Shown one piece after another: positions 43,100 through 54,676 of a DNA stretch of 64,000 bases (its first letter is position 1; every line of letters begins with the position of its first letter). A program made the position numbers and the translations under genes. The DNA is from Epiperipatus broadwayi (Eukaryota; Onychophora; Udeonychophora; Euonychophora; Peripatidae), in contig JAQFVV010000183.1 of the NCBI GenBank assembly GCA_028023455.1, positions 928,001-992,000 on the forward strand, given 5' to 3'. Under the pieces are notes generated by a model. That model was given only the letters and a program-made list of their open reading frames with translations, was not told the origin of the DNA and made no database searches.

Positions 43100-43401
43100 T
43101 TTTTTGCATGTCTTTGATCATGTTTATGATTACATCCCTCCACGAAGTGTTAAAAGCATATAAAAACCAGTCCCTATCTTGCGTGAGATTGGTATAATGA
43201 AAATTATACTACAAAAATATTATTCATTATTGGATAATCGGTAGTCGAATGAGTGAGTAATAAAAAATATTAATATATTTTCAATAAGTGTTTTGTGTTA
43301 AAGTTGTGAAGGCTTCATGTTTGGCACTTATCAATTAAACTGTAGTAATTTGCTATCTTAATATATAGTAAAGAATGATAAAGATATGTATAAGAGGTTG
43401 T

Positions 43402-43470
43402 GGTCTGGGCCAACTTATGAGTGTTGGATCAGCATAAATGTGCATCTTGGGGATCATAAATCCTTTTCAT
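43402..43470 (+). ncRNA. hammerhead ribozyme, family C', second unit, inactivated
   Basis: CUUAUGA (G5 changed), GAAA reduced to a UAAA context, and stem II GUGUUG/CAGCAU. Flanking CCAA/UUGG is kept. Confidence 0.6.
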
Positions 43471-43590
43471 ATGTTTTGGTCATATGTTTATGATTACATC
43501 CCTCCACAAGATGCGATAAGTAGACAGAAAACAGTCCCTACCTTGGTGAGAGTGGTGTAATGAAAATTATACTAACAGGAATATTATTTT

Positions 43591-44250
43591 TTACTAAGTA
43601 GATGGTTAATCTAAACATTTTTTTTTTATTTTAACCATTAGACTTTTAATCTGAAAGATAGTAGATGGGCAGAGAGATATGAAAAATTTCTGATTATTCA
43701 CAATCATTTGAAGATAGTAAAAATTAACTTAGAGCTTGTAACAGAACATCCTAAATCATCACTGCTTCCAATGAAAAAAATATAATATTACAGTCACCTG
43801 ATATTATATTCAGTAGAGTGGTTTTTCTTTTTATCCATGTTGTAATTAAGATTATCTATCCCTGACAAAAAGTTCCCTTTTAGGTCATTTGATTATAATA
43901 TTCATTTTTCTGCAGGCTTTCTGTTTGTTTTGATGAGTTTAAAATGATTTATAAAAAGCAGACATTGGATTACCCACAACTAGATCTACTCCTGGAGATT
44001 CTGATTTGATATTTTTGTAATTTCTGTTGACATGTTTTAAGAAACAATATAATGTTCTGGTTAATGCTTTGAAGAATCAATACCAAGAATAAATATGTTG
44101 TCCGATTTACAATCGTTCTTACAATTAGAGTCTTCAGTAAACATTTTAGATTTCTTAGAACATTAACTGAAAAACTCTATTGTGCACTTTATAAAATTGT
44201 TAAGCTTCACAAATGTTGACAAATAAGTTTAAATATCTTTTTATTAAGAC
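43591..44250. other. AT-rich sequence, nothing recognised
   Basis: No repeat or coding match. Confidence 0.4.
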
Positions 44251-44254
44251 TATC

Positions 44255-45790
44255 ATAAGTATTTGATGTAATGTGATGCACTATGGTGTCTCCTTTTCCA
44301 AAGTTAGAAATCTCTCAGCTACCATGCCCAGAGAAACCTCTTAGCCACGTTACCTTCCCTTTTCATTCTCCACCTCAAGTTTTTCTATCCTGGTCCATCC
44401 CTTTTCCACGACATTATCTTTGTCAAATCTATGGCCTTTTTATCTAAATCCTCCTTATTTTTTTCCAAACCCAGCATAAAATCCAATAACCCATTTTCTG
44501 TATAATCACTTTATTTATATTTATTCTCCCACAACTTCATTATTTGTACCCTTTCTGCTTGTAAGAATTTACATTCAATTAACAGATGCTTAATATTTTC
44601 CATGCTTTTCTTACATAACTAGCAGACTAAATCACCCACATTTCTCCCATTTATGTGTATATTCTCTTGTTGCTAAAGATCCAGTTCATGCCTTAAACAA
44701 TAAACTACTTTCCTTGCTATTATCATCAATTAACTCACACCAATATTATGTTTACTTCTACATATATTAAAACTGGCTTAACTCTCCATAGTAGTTCTCC
44801 AACTTTTCAACTCCCTCTTTTTAATTAGTGCATCTATTCTTCTATCTCATTCCTTATCACTATACCATTCAACAATTCTCTTAACACAATTACCCCACTT
44901 TTTGTATAAGTATACTGACATAAAGTCTTTATCCAAATCTTCTGCATACCATACTATCTTCCTCACTCATCTTCATTTTCATTTTGCTTTTGCATTTCTC
45001 ATATAAAAAACTTGACCACCCCATTTCTTCTTGAATTGTCTCCTTTTCCATCCACACATCTGCATCAAATGCATGTCTTTTTACTTCTCTTAAGTAATCT
45101 AACATCTTTTTACTAATACATAATGCATAATTACCATAAGTTGACACTGTTACTGCCACTCCCTTCCATTCAATTCTTATTATATCATATTTATTATATG
45201 AAAATGCTGTTAATTTCTTTATTAGTCTCTTTTCTTTGTTTTATTTAGCATTTTTTTCTCCCATTCAATCAAGCAATTTCTCTGATTACTTGAGATGATT
45301 CCCTATTCACCATATTTAACTTCATATCCCCTAATAAAAATTATTTCTCTTCTCTTTTCCCAGCATTCATCATCATTAGTTCTGATTTTCTTCATTATAT
45401 TTAATCCCCATCATTTTACCCACTCTTGCACATCTTCAGCATAACTTTCACATCTTCCCTACTTTCTGTGCACAAGAACATATAGGTAGCAAATAAATGA
45501 TTTGATAATATATACACTCCCTTGCCATCTATTAATGCTATCTCTATTTCTCTTTCTAGTCTTTCTATTGTTTTCTCAATTTCTCTCAAATAGAACAAAA
45601 ACAAAATAGGTGACATGGGCATCCTTGCCTTAGTCCCACCCACTTTTAACTCTGAATCTATATTTCCTAATTGATATGTATAGTAATTATTTTCAAACAA
45701 TTTCTTAATAAGATCCACTAAATATCTATTCATTCCCTACTAAAGGTATTCATAACCTCTATTTCTAATTACTCAACCATATTCTTTCTC
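44255..45790 (-). pseudogene. non-LTR retrotransposon (LINE-2 family here), RT to 3' end, decayed
   Basis: The minus strand starts in the RT: LVDLIKKLFENNYYTYQLG, a GTKARMPMSPILFLFYL block (the usual RQG.PLSP motif with changes), EIEKTIERLE, then a FADD-position block degraded to LFATYMF. After further frame breaks comes a WMEKETIQEEMGW region (about 45050) and the Cys-rich C-terminus near 44600-44680, then a 3' UTR ending in a GATGTAATGTGATG-type tail near 44262. The 3' third matches 15128-15600. Stops and a lost catalytic Asp pair show it is dead. Confidence 0.72.
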
Positions 45791-45888
45791 TATATCTATG
45801 AAAAGCATGAATAACTAACTGTCTATCTGTATTTCTACTGATATCTATAAGTTGTGTGACTACAAATAAACTATCTCTTATACATAGC

Positions 45889-46090
45889 ACACTCTTCATA
45901 AATAGTGCCACCTAGTGCAAACCACAGTAATTAATGGATGCAAGGGAAATTTTCTGTTCAAACCTCTTGCATCGGTTGATTATTATGGCTTGTACTAGAT
46001 GGCACCACTGTATGGAGAGTTTGCTACTGTTTTAACAACTGGTGTAAATATAGGAAATAATGATCATGTGATATTTAGTGCTTTAATATC
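45889..46090. repeat. family B hairpin copy with tail
   Basis: CTCTTCATAAATAGTGCCAC and ATGGCACCACTGTATGGAGA are inverse ends around about 80 bases. The tail AATAATGATCATGTGATATT follows. The ribozyme is deleted, as at 20340. Confidence 0.75.
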
Positions 46091-46515
46091 ATAATTGTCT
46101 TAAAGCAGAACTGCTTCAATAAATTCTTTACAAATTAAAATTGATTTTTTTAAAAAATAATTATTTAAAATTTAGTAATTAACCATCTCAGTATAAATTT
46201 ATATTTGTTTTAATCATTATTGCTGCAGAAAATTAATTAACCTTTTCATTATTGTTTTAATTATTCTTCTAATTTTATTCTAACTTCTGCATTTTAATTT
46301 TAACCTGTAATCTATATATTATAGGATAAATCTTTTTTTTAAATGTATGAAAGACAAATTATTCTTTCAACAAGTTATTGTTCATCATTTCATTCCGCGA
46401 TAATTGTTTCCCTAATTATAATAATTTTTGTCTACAGAAATTATGTTTAATTAAGTTATATCTATAAATAATGAGTGTAAGATTTTTTTTATAAATATTT
46501 TACCATCTGCATTAA
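46091..46515. other. AT-rich sequence, nothing recognised
   Basis: No repeat or coding match. Confidence 0.4.
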
Positions 46516-46517
46516 TA

Positions 46518-46770
46518 TATAGGGTATATGAGCACAGACTTTCACACCACCCACCACTCTATCTCATAACACTGATACACTTGAACACATATATGTCGAA
46601 AAGATAAATAATCACCAATATCCGTATTTCATGCTAAACCAGCAATCATCAATTGGTCCAGATTACCATCTCTACACATATATGCTATAAGTGCTCAGAT
46701 ATATATTACGATAGCCAATCTTCATACTTTAATGGACAGGCTTCAATCTACTCCATACTCCAACTTTATC
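46518..46770 (-). mobile_element. family C ribozyme element
   Basis: From TATAGGGTATATGAGCACAG through the ribozyme to TTAATGGACAGGCTTCAATC and CTCCATACTCCAACTTT. Sense is minus. Confidence 0.82.
46614..46657 (-). ncRNA. hammerhead ribozyme, family C, C3 changed
   Basis: ACCAA/UUGGU, UUGAUGA, stem II UUGCU/AGCAU, GAAA, AUACGGAU stem III, site AUA. Confidence 0.7.
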
Positions 46771-47500
46771 GTGAAACAAATGTTTAAATAAATATTCTGC
46801 TGCAAACTAAAGGACTCACCAATGTCTTCTCATAAAGAAACAGTGAAAGAGAAGCCAGCCGATACTCATTGCATTTTCCAATTAGTGATTGGTAAAAATC
46901 TGGATAGTTTTCATTCTTATTTTATTCTTTAAGTAAGGATATCCAAATATCCATTTACTGACCATTGTTGGATGTTTTTTTGGGTTGGCTATGAAGTAGA
47001 TAACTGACAAAAAATTATCTGCCTTTTTAAAGAGAAATTCATTTAACCAGATTGGAATGCGAAATGATTGATATGGCAGTTGGATACACTACCAATACCC
47101 TGAGTTTCTTATGCATAAATATATATGTGTGAATTTCATTTTCATCCTATATCTGTTCTAGTCTGTATTGATGATAGTACCAATGCATTATCTGGATCTA
47201 ATTTTCCATAATCTAGATAGCTTAAATAGTTCATAGATGTTGACATTGTTCAAGTTATTTGGCATATGAATCATATATTCTGCAGTTAGTCATAGTTGGT
47301 AGAATATTTGATATAGGATTGGAAGTTACCAGGATCGATTCTGGCTCTCACAGTCTGAGTTCGGTTGAACTTCTTATGAACTCCTGATTAATAAAGCCAT
47401 ATGGCTTTTTTATGTTGATCACTTGGGAATTATTTTTATCAAATATAAAATTAAAGAGAGATTAGATTTTTTTTAAAAGACGTATTATTATATTGCTATT
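46771..47500. other. unassigned sequence, less AT-biased
   Basis: No repeat family or coding frame was recognised between two family C copies in opposite orientation. Confidence 0.4.
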
Positions 47501-47504
47501 TTTT

Positions 47505-47850
47505 GACCTTAGGTCAACATGGGTGTGACAAGAATCTCGGCCTCAGGGTGACCTTTGAACATTCCATCATCAGATTTTCAATTGGACGGATGGTTGAAGA
47601 GTTGGAGTGTGGAGAGATTGAAGCCTGTCCATTAAAGTATGAGGTTTGGCTATCTTAATATATATCTGAGCACTTATAGCATATATGTGTGGAGATGGTA
47701 ATCTGGACCAACTGATGATTGCTGGTTTAGCATGAAATACGTATATTGGTGATTATTTATCTTTTCAACATATATGTGTTCAAGTGTATCAGTGTTATGA
47801 GATAGTGTGGAGAGTGATAGGTCGTCCGTGCTCATATACCCTATATATTA
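47505..47850 (+). mobile_element. family C ribozyme element, near full unit
   Basis: Order: TGACCTTAGGTCAACATGGG, CATCAGATTTTCAATTGGAC, GAAGAGTTGGAGTGTGGAGA, AAGCCTGTCCATTAAAGTAT, ribozyme, TATCTTTTCAACATATATGT, end TGCTCATATACCC. Good reference copy for the unit of about 340 bases. Confidence 0.87.
47707..47750 (+). ncRNA. type I hammerhead ribozyme, family C, canonical
   Basis: ACCAA/UUGGU, CUGAUGA, stem II UUGCU-GGUUU-AGCAU, GAAA, AUACGUAU stem III (perfect palindrome), site AUA. Core complete. Confidence 0.88.
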
Positions 47851-48825
47851 AAATGTTTTATGTTTTTTTTTCATATGGATAGAGGACTTTGCTATTTTAT
47901 TACGTTTATTAATACAGTTGAGTCATTTTAAAATGTCAACACTCTAATTCTGTCACGTATCTTAGGTGATAGTACTTCAGTGGAGTGTCTGTACTTTCAT
48001 TGATATGAAAACTGCTTATTTTAAAATTATAAGCCATACAAATCATAAATAAAAGTTTTTAATTTGAGGATTTTTGTAAAACATTGATAATGTTTAGCTG
48101 ATGGCAAAAACTGTTTTAATATTATGATACAACAGCACAAGTGTTATTGCCAGTTTACATTTAATGTAAGTGAACAAAATTTTTTAATTATAAGTATATT
48201 CTCTGATTCTAAATTTTTGTAAACACAATGGGATAGCTAACATGACAATTATATTGGGGAAAGGTGGAAAGAACATTTACAATTAAGAAAATTTCAAATA
48301 TGAAAGAGACAATTAACAAAAGAAATCTTGTGCTAATATATGACAGTAGAAAAGTTCTAGCAATATTTTATCAACGCCCAAGGATGTGATCTCTCTGAAG
48401 ACTTATTGTCAGTGAAGTTTCTTGTGGGACTTCTAAAGAATTTCACATTGGTCTACAAAATCATTGTATTATTTCTAAATCGATCAACTATTCCCATAGT
48501 AATGTAATTACCATTATCATCTCCATTCCCTGTACATGCTTTAGATATTGTCCATAATATAAATTATGTCAATGCTAAAATCTTATCAAAGAAAACAGGA
48601 AGTAACTGGAGAACAATCAGAGAAAACATTAAAAAACATATCAATCAAAATAGGAAACAAAATGATTTTCTGAGGCCTCATTCTTCTTTCACTTACAAAT
48701 CATTACAATATCAACATATACTTAGACTATTATTATGGTAGAAAACACATACATATGTAAATGAAACTGTTCATATTTTTTTTTACTTTTGAATCACATA
48801 CACACATATGCCCACATAATCTTTA
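47851..48825. other. unassigned sequence, possible PLE trace
   Basis: Around 48248-48290 the plus strand reads DNYIGERWKEHLQL, faintly like the YIGES...REHLLL part of PLE1. Flanking frames do not support it, so the stretch is left unassigned. Confidence 0.25.
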
Positions 48826-48829
48826 CAAT

Positions 48830-49130
48830 TTTCACCAACTATTGATCCAATTCAAGATGAAAGTCCAGGTTTAATCCAATTCCTCTAATCCATGGCTTCT
48901 CTTCTCCACATAACACTAACAAACTCTTTTGTTTTATTTATAAATCTTAATCTCTGGGGATCCAATTCAAAACTTTAACCGCATATCTAAAGCAATCTCT
49001 TCCAGAAGTATGTTCATCCCAGATCCATTTTAGTTTTTTAATTGTTTCAATGATATCAATGATAATAGCTTGTACTCTCACCTGTGTATTTTGTTTTGAA
49101 TCTCTTCTAGTTATTCATAACATCAATTTT
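48830..49130 (-). pseudogene. RTE-like retrotransposon 3' relic
   Basis: The minus strand reads IKKLKWIWDEHTSGRD then YAVKVLNWIPRD, then a CGEEKPWIRGI-like block. It follows the order of 7780-8010 with many stops. Confidence 0.65.
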
Positions 49131-49324
49131 TTCATAATTTAATGATGGGGCTCTTCTGTTAAATCTTCATGTCTCAAATCTATAAGTAAGAATAAATAAA
49201 ACGTATTTGTTTTAAAAAAAAACTATTTTTAAACACAGAGATATTTCCTTTTAATAATAAGTTACTTCTACCAAAAGCAGATGGTCCATGTTTCATTTTA
49301 TGATTAATTTAAACTATGATGTGT

Positions 49325-49505
49325 CCATCTATATTAATAATATAATCTGGACTAATTGATGAATGCTGGTTTAGAACGAAATACGTTTATTGGTGATTAT
49401 TTATCTTTTCGACGTGCGTGTGAGGATATCAGCAGTATGAGATAGCATGGATAGTTGAGGATCGTGTGAAAGTCTCAATTCAAGTCCCCTATATATTATA
49501 TATTG
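49325..49505 (+). repeat. family C fragment with ribozyme
   Basis: Ribozyme, then TTATTTATCTTTTCGACGTG, AGATAGCATGGATAGTTGAG, ending CCCCTATATATTATATATTG. The front half is missing. Confidence 0.75.
49351..49394 (+). ncRNA. hammerhead ribozyme, family C, worn
   Basis: UUGAUGA (C3 changed), stem II AUGCU/AGAAC broken, GAAA kept, AUACGUUU, stem I ACUAA/UUGGU. Confidence 0.6.
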
Positions 49506-49744
49506 GAGCGCAGGTATGAAAAGGTCTGTACTGTAGAAAAGTTCATAAATTAATAATCTAAATAATGTACTTATGGTTGTTAGTTTTTTTCCTAATAATT
49601 CAGGATTATTCCTTTTTTATCTTTTGAGTAAACGGTCATAATATTTATCTTTAGTCTTACTTTCTTACCTTTATTTGATAACCCTTACAACATTTCCTGT
49701 ATCTCTGAAGTATTATTTGCAAAATCACCCACATTATCTGAAAA

Positions 49745-50394
49745 CTCTGGTCCGTGACGTAATTTGAATGGTCCGCAAAAAAATTCAGTTATTATTTAAA
49801 TTCGCTAAGCTCATTTAATAAAATTTTAAAATAAAAAATAAATTTTGTATTATTATATGTAAAATAGAACAAGAACATTGCATTGCTAATTGATTTGTTA
49901 CAAAATACTATTGTGTCTTGCAAAACATCTACTTCAAAGGCGTTTAATTAACCCCTACTCAGTTAGCGGCATAGAAAAAATAACAAAATAAGAATACCAA
50001 ATTCTGTATAATTGATTACGCATAAAATTTGACTACGGCACTGGGTGAACTAAAAGTCAAAAATTTTATTAAGAATTTTGAAGGAAAACACATCCTAAAA
50101 TATATTAAAGAATAGAATACTATTCGTTATTAATCTTAAATAATTTTTGTAGTTACGAATTAGAAAATTACACATATAAAACTTAACAATTACGTATTTA
50201 TACATTCATTTATTTTTATGAAATAAAATGAACATTATATTAACAAAAGAACAAAAAGAAATTATAAAACATGTAAATATTAATAAATATATATGTATGT
50301 CATACTCAATGCTTGTATTAATTCGTGCCTTTAAAAATTATGTTAGTTGTCCGCAATATCTAAAAGACTGCGGACCGCTGGTCAAGATGACAAT
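49745..50394. mobile_element. hAT-like non-autonomous DNA transposon relic, long form
   Basis: Shares GGTCCGTGACGTAATTTGAA, AAATTCGCTAAGCTCATTTA, CCCTACTCAGTTAGCGGCAT and ATTAATTCGTGCCTTTAAAA with 59390-59770. It ends GCGGACCGCTGG, like hAT termini of the CAGCGGTC type. It keeps about 220 internal bases absent from the shorter copy. No transposase frame was seen. Confidence 0.6.
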
Positions 50395-50439
50395 ATCCAT
50401 TTAATGTTATGCCCTTTGGTTCTTATTTTAATCCACAAA

Positions 50440-50870
50440 ATATTTATTGTAATAAATGGTCTATTATTTATATATCGCAGACTATTACATAATTGTTTTA
50501 GAGAAGGAATAATCGTCCAGTCATGCGCTTTTACAAATGTACTAGGAGCAATCGTTTGAAAAGCATAAGTGTACGTTATACTTAGAGTTTACATATAAAC
50601 CAACCTTGCTCTCCGTTCTGAAGTCAGATCTTTAGTTTAATCTATTGTGTGCCTGAATTACAAATTATTAATTGAATTTTACAAACTTATTCATTCTGTA
50701 GCAGGAGAGAGATAGAATTCCATTTTTAAACATGTGCGATTAGAAGAAATACATAGTAAATTTTGAATTAACTGTAATAAATAGTCTATTATTTATATAG
50801 CACAGTCTATAATATTATAAAGAAGGAACAAACTTCCTGTCATGCACTTTTACAAATTTACACGCGCCCA
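50440..50870. repeat. diverged direct duplication, about 330-bp offset
   Basis: GTAATAAATGGTCTATTATT through CATGCGCTTTTACAAATGTA recurs about 330 bases later as GTAATAAATAGTCTATTATT through CATGCACTTTTACAAATTTA. Function unknown. Confidence 0.5.
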
Positions 50871-50879
50871 CAAGTGCTT

Positions 50880-52500
50880 TCAAGTAGTTTTGAAGATATG
50901 GAATCCCCCTAATGTACACACCTATGAGTGTTAATGTTCTCCATATCACCACATAATCTAATCGTTACTATTATATCTTGATAAATATTCTTCAAAGTAT
51001 TACAATGTAGTGGATCAATATGTCGGGTGATGATCCAAAGCTTTAATTACGATAGAAATGCTCACAGAATCAAATGCCTTTTTATAATCTATAAAACCAA
51101 AGCATAAAGGTAAACCATATATACTGGTTATTTCTCAATATTTAAATGCAATCCATTGTACAATAATCGCATTTAAATTTATTCTTTGATTAATTAGAAT
51201 CTAAAGTTTGCTGCGGCCACAGCGGGTAATCAAAGATTCTGTATAGATGCGATAGAAGGAATATGTCTTTAATTATTATTATTATCTTCTTTATTATTAA
51301 TATTATATCTATATTTTGCCATTTGGTATATATCTTTGCCAATTTCTTCATTTTTTTCTTTTAAAATGTCATTGAAACGTCCATTTTTGGAATATTTTTC
51401 TTCTTCATTAATTTAATTAAATGTCTCAACATTTTTCATTTAAATATTGTATTAGATACTTTGTTTTCATTTTCTTTATTATATAATTCTTTACTGGAAT
51501 TCTAAATTCATTATCTCATTTTTTTAAAATAATAGTTTCATCTTTTCTTCTTATTTCAGAAAAAAGTTTCTTTCACTATCAAGATGCTGTTTTATACTTT
51601 TGAGATCTTTACACTCTTCTATAGCTTACATTGCGAAATCACAATTATATTCTCTTAAACCATTATTTATTATTTTAATACCATTTTACAAAATTGTAAA
51701 TAGTCAATTCTTCTTATTGGTTTATTTTTTAATATTTTAAATTTTATTTTTTCTCCATACATTGTTTTGTTTCAGTTAAACATTTACTGGCCATTTGCAG
51801 CCATTTGTACCGACGATTTTTCTTACAGTTCTTAGTGAAGTATTAATTTTCTTCTTACTGATCTCAGTTAAGTTTCAATCTCTCCAAAGTCTGTTAATAT
51901 TTTAAATCGATTTTTAAATTCTAATGTAAATTATTTGAAGTATTGCTGAAGGATAAAAAAAATTAACTGTTTTTACTCACTTGCTTAATAGATTTCATTT
52001 CTCTAGTTTTGCATTAACACACATTTTACATGCCATTGACTAATGATTCTTTCCTGTGTTGAATCTATTAAGCTATATAATCTTGAAATATATATTTTCT
52101 GTTAGTCAAAAGTTAGCCCAATTATACTATACTTTTACGATGCTTCCACAACTATTATCCTTTTAGCATTTTTTTCAAAGAGAGAATTCATAATATAGTC
52201 TTTTTGTTTTTATGAAATCCACAAGTCAATGACTTCTTTTATTTCCATTAAAAATTTTCATTGCAGTTTTAAAATGCTGTTTGGTTGGATCGTAAATATT
52301 TTGTATATCTATGTAAAAATTCCATAGTTCATCACAATAAGAAGTTGTAAGGACTTTTCCATTAATTTAAAGAACTAATCTTGCCACTTAGGCTGATATA
52401 CCATTATACTCCACAACTTTGTTCCACCATTTTTTATGCAATGAGTATTATTCATTTGGTCTTAAGAAGACATAAAACATGATGACTGATATATTTTCAT
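50880..52500 (-). pseudogene. RTE-like retrotransposon, endonuclease-to-RT part, heavily decayed
   Basis: Reading the minus strand from 52500: a FEKNAKRIIVVEAS region (endonuclease C-terminal part, about 52150), the linker with RIDYLQFCKMVLK and AIEECKDLKSIKQHL (51550-51700), then GFIDYKKAFDSVSISIVIKALDHH (51030-51110) matching the RT of the RTE at 6950-7020. Dozens of stops. The region between 51170 and 51330 lacks the early RT motifs. Confidence 0.62.
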
Positions 52501-52529
52501 AGATCAACCCATCCATACTGATTTACCTT

Positions 52530-52824
<295 letters not shown>

Positions 52825-53155
52825 TCTCTAATGACTAGAATGTATAAATTGATACTGCTCAGTTTTTTTAAGGTCTCAAAAAGGAATCAAAAGATCTCTT
52901 TCTGAATTAACAGCAAACTCATTTCTATAATTAAACATGTACATGCTTATGAACATCAAAGCTTACATGAATAAGTGGATTATACTATTCTTGATACTTT
53001 GTTTAATATTTAAAGGGCCTTTAATTCATAGCCTGTGGGTGATTTACTCCCTTTGTCTACATATACATTGAGCTACATTTAAAGTTTATATATATAGATT
53101 TAATCTTCCTATCTCTATTCTTTATTATAATACCAATCCATGAAAATATGTAATT
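52825..53155. other. AT-rich spacer, nothing recognised
   Basis: No repeat or coding match. Ends in (TA)n at 53158-53178. Confidence 0.45.
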
Positions 53156-53177
53156 CAACATATATATATATATATAT

Positions 53178-54533
53178 AAAATACACAAACCAGATACTCC
53201 CCTTCGTCCAATAGTAAGTGCAATAGGTTCTCCAACTCATATTTTAGCCAGATACTTATTGGATTTCATTAAACTTACAATCCCATCTATTAAATCATAT
53301 ATTAAAAACTCTCTTCATTTTATTTCTGTTTTAAAAAGTTTAAAAATTAATGCTAATGACATTCTGGTCAGTTTTGATGTCGTGTCTTTGTTTACAAACA
53401 TTCCAATTGATGAAGCTTTAAATATAATCTCACAACGTTGCAATTTACCAGACCATATTATTGCTTTAATTAAACATTGTCTCTTAAATACATATTTTGT
53501 ATACAATGGACAGCATTACAGACAAGTTTTTGGTACTCCTATGGGCTCATCTATCTCAGGAGTAATAGCTGATTTATTCATGGAATATATAGAAACTCGT
53601 GCTTTAGAATCATCATCTTTAAAACCTCTCATTTGGCTCAGATACATAGATGACACTTTTGTCATATGGCAACATGGAAAAAATAAATTAGATATTTTTT
53701 TCTTACATTTAAATAATATGCATCCTCATATTAAATTTACAATGGAGACAGAGTCTGATGGAAAACTCCCTTTTCTTGATGTTCTAGTCACCAGAACACC
53801 AAATAGTTTATCTTTTTCTATTTACAGAAAGAATACACACAGAGACAGATATTTGCATTTCCATTCTCATCATCACCCAACTCAGATAGTTTCTGTAGCC
53901 AAAACTCTTTTAAATAGAGCAATTAACCTTTCAGATGAGACACATCTGAAAGAAGAAATAAATTATATTTATAGTGTTCTATTAGCAAATAGTTATAATT
54001 ACAAATTTATAAAAAAAAACTTATTTCAAGCCCAAAATAGACAAAATAGGAAACAAAAAGATGATAAATCAGCTATTAGGATTTGTGTTCCATATGTAAA
54101 AGGAACTACAGACAGTATCAGACGTATATTAAAATGCTATAATATAGATACAGCATTTTCTGCTCATCAAAAGATCAGCAATATAATAACCAAGCCTAAG
54201 GATTCAATCCCTCTTGAATCTCATGGTGTCTATCAAATCTCATATAAAAATTGTAAAGCTTCTTACATAGGTATGAGTAATTGTCGCATCAGTGTTAGGA
54301 GAGATGAGCATGCTAATGCAGTTAAACAACACTCATCATCATCAGCACTCTCACTCCATACTATAGATTCAGGTCATAAAATTGATTTTTCTAGTACCAG
54401 GATCATATCCAGATGGGATAATCTCTACCAATGCAAAATTAGAGAAGCCATTGAGATACTTAAAAGGCCAGATTGTATCAATAAGCGAGACGATACATGT
54501 AAACGTCCTCCTATTTGGAAAGATTTTTTTTAA
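53178..54533 (+). CDS. PLE2 reverse transcriptase/GIY-YIG endonuclease, 5'-truncated open frame
   Basis: The open frame starts right after the (TA)n, with no ATG. PLRPIVSAIGSPTH (53199) is an early RT block, and TTG 53259 lies inside it. Numbering residues from 53259: SFDVVSLFTNIP at 39-50 is RT motif A with the first catalytic Asp, FGTPMGSSISG at 91-101 is motif B, and YIDD at 129-132 is motif C. A linker of about 180 residues leads to the GIY-YIG domain: GVYQI 323-327, SYIG 335-338, RRDEH near 347-351, and REAIEI near 395-400 with the metal-binding-type Glu. No internal stop. Complete except for the N-terminus, so the family was active recently, and full-length copies elsewhere could mobilise ribozyme repeats. 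Confidence 0.92.
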   Translation, partial: KIHKPDTPLRPIVSAIGSPTHILARYLLDFIKLTIPSIKSYIKNSLHFISVLKSLKINANDILVSFDVVSLFTNIPIDEALNIISQRCNLPDHIIALIKHCLLNTYFVYNGQHYRQVFGTPMGSSISGVIADLFMEYIETRALESSSLKPLIWLRYIDDTFVIWQHGKNKLDIFFLHLNNMHPHIKFTMETESDGKLPFLDVLVTRTPNSLSFSIYRKNTHRDRYLHFHSHHHPTQIVSVAKTLLNRAINLSDETHLKEEINYIYSVLLANSYNYKFIKKNLFQAQNRQNRKQKDDKSAIRICVPYVKGTTDSIRRILKCYNIDTAFSAHQKISNIITKPKDSIPLESHGVYQISYKNCKASYIGMSNCRISVRRDEHANAVKQHSSSSALSLHTIDSGHKIDFSSTRIISRWDNLYQCKIREAIEILKRPDCINKRDDTCKRPPIWKDFF

Positions 54534-54636
54534 AAAACATTCCTAAATTTAACATTTTTTGCTATTGGTGGAATTTTAACATTTTATTCAAATCAGTGAT
54601 TGTAGCGCCTCTACAACCGTCTTTCTACCTTTTATA

Positions 54637-54676
54637 ACTCTGTGGATGGCTTGTGTGACCAAGTCGAAACGTCAGT
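54637..54676 (+). ncRNA. hammerhead-like ribozyme in PLE2 3' UTR
   Basis: Inner stem I ACU/AGU, core CUGUGGA (A6 replaced by U), stem II GGCUUG-UGUGAC-CAAGUC (6 bp), GAAA, ACGU stem III, site GUC. Apart from A6 the layout is that of PLE hammerheads. Confidence 0.65.

Larger units (their letters stand above)
42850..43590 (+). mobile_element. family C' ribozyme element, head-to-tail dimer, period about 371 bp
   Basis: TTTCAATAAGTG occurs at about 42909 and 43280, 371 bases apart. Both units follow the order: phased AATATT block, AATTAAACTGTA, hammerhead, CTTGGGGATCATA, GTTTATGATTACATCCCTCC, and AATGAAAATTATACTA end. A tandem dimer with one ribozyme per unit is the genomic form expected of retrozymes. 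Confidence 0.85.

Noticed and set aside
48229-48330. PLE GIY-YIG fragment (DNYIGERWKEHLQL)
   Set aside because: One short match without flanking motifs. Could be chance in 64 kb.
50347-50559. 70-codon plus frame as a host gene
   Set aside because: Starts inside the hAT-like element end and continues into a duplicated AT-rich stretch; no domain.
53315-53506. Minus-strand frame opposite the PLE2 RT
   Set aside because: Antisense shadow of motif A coding sequence.
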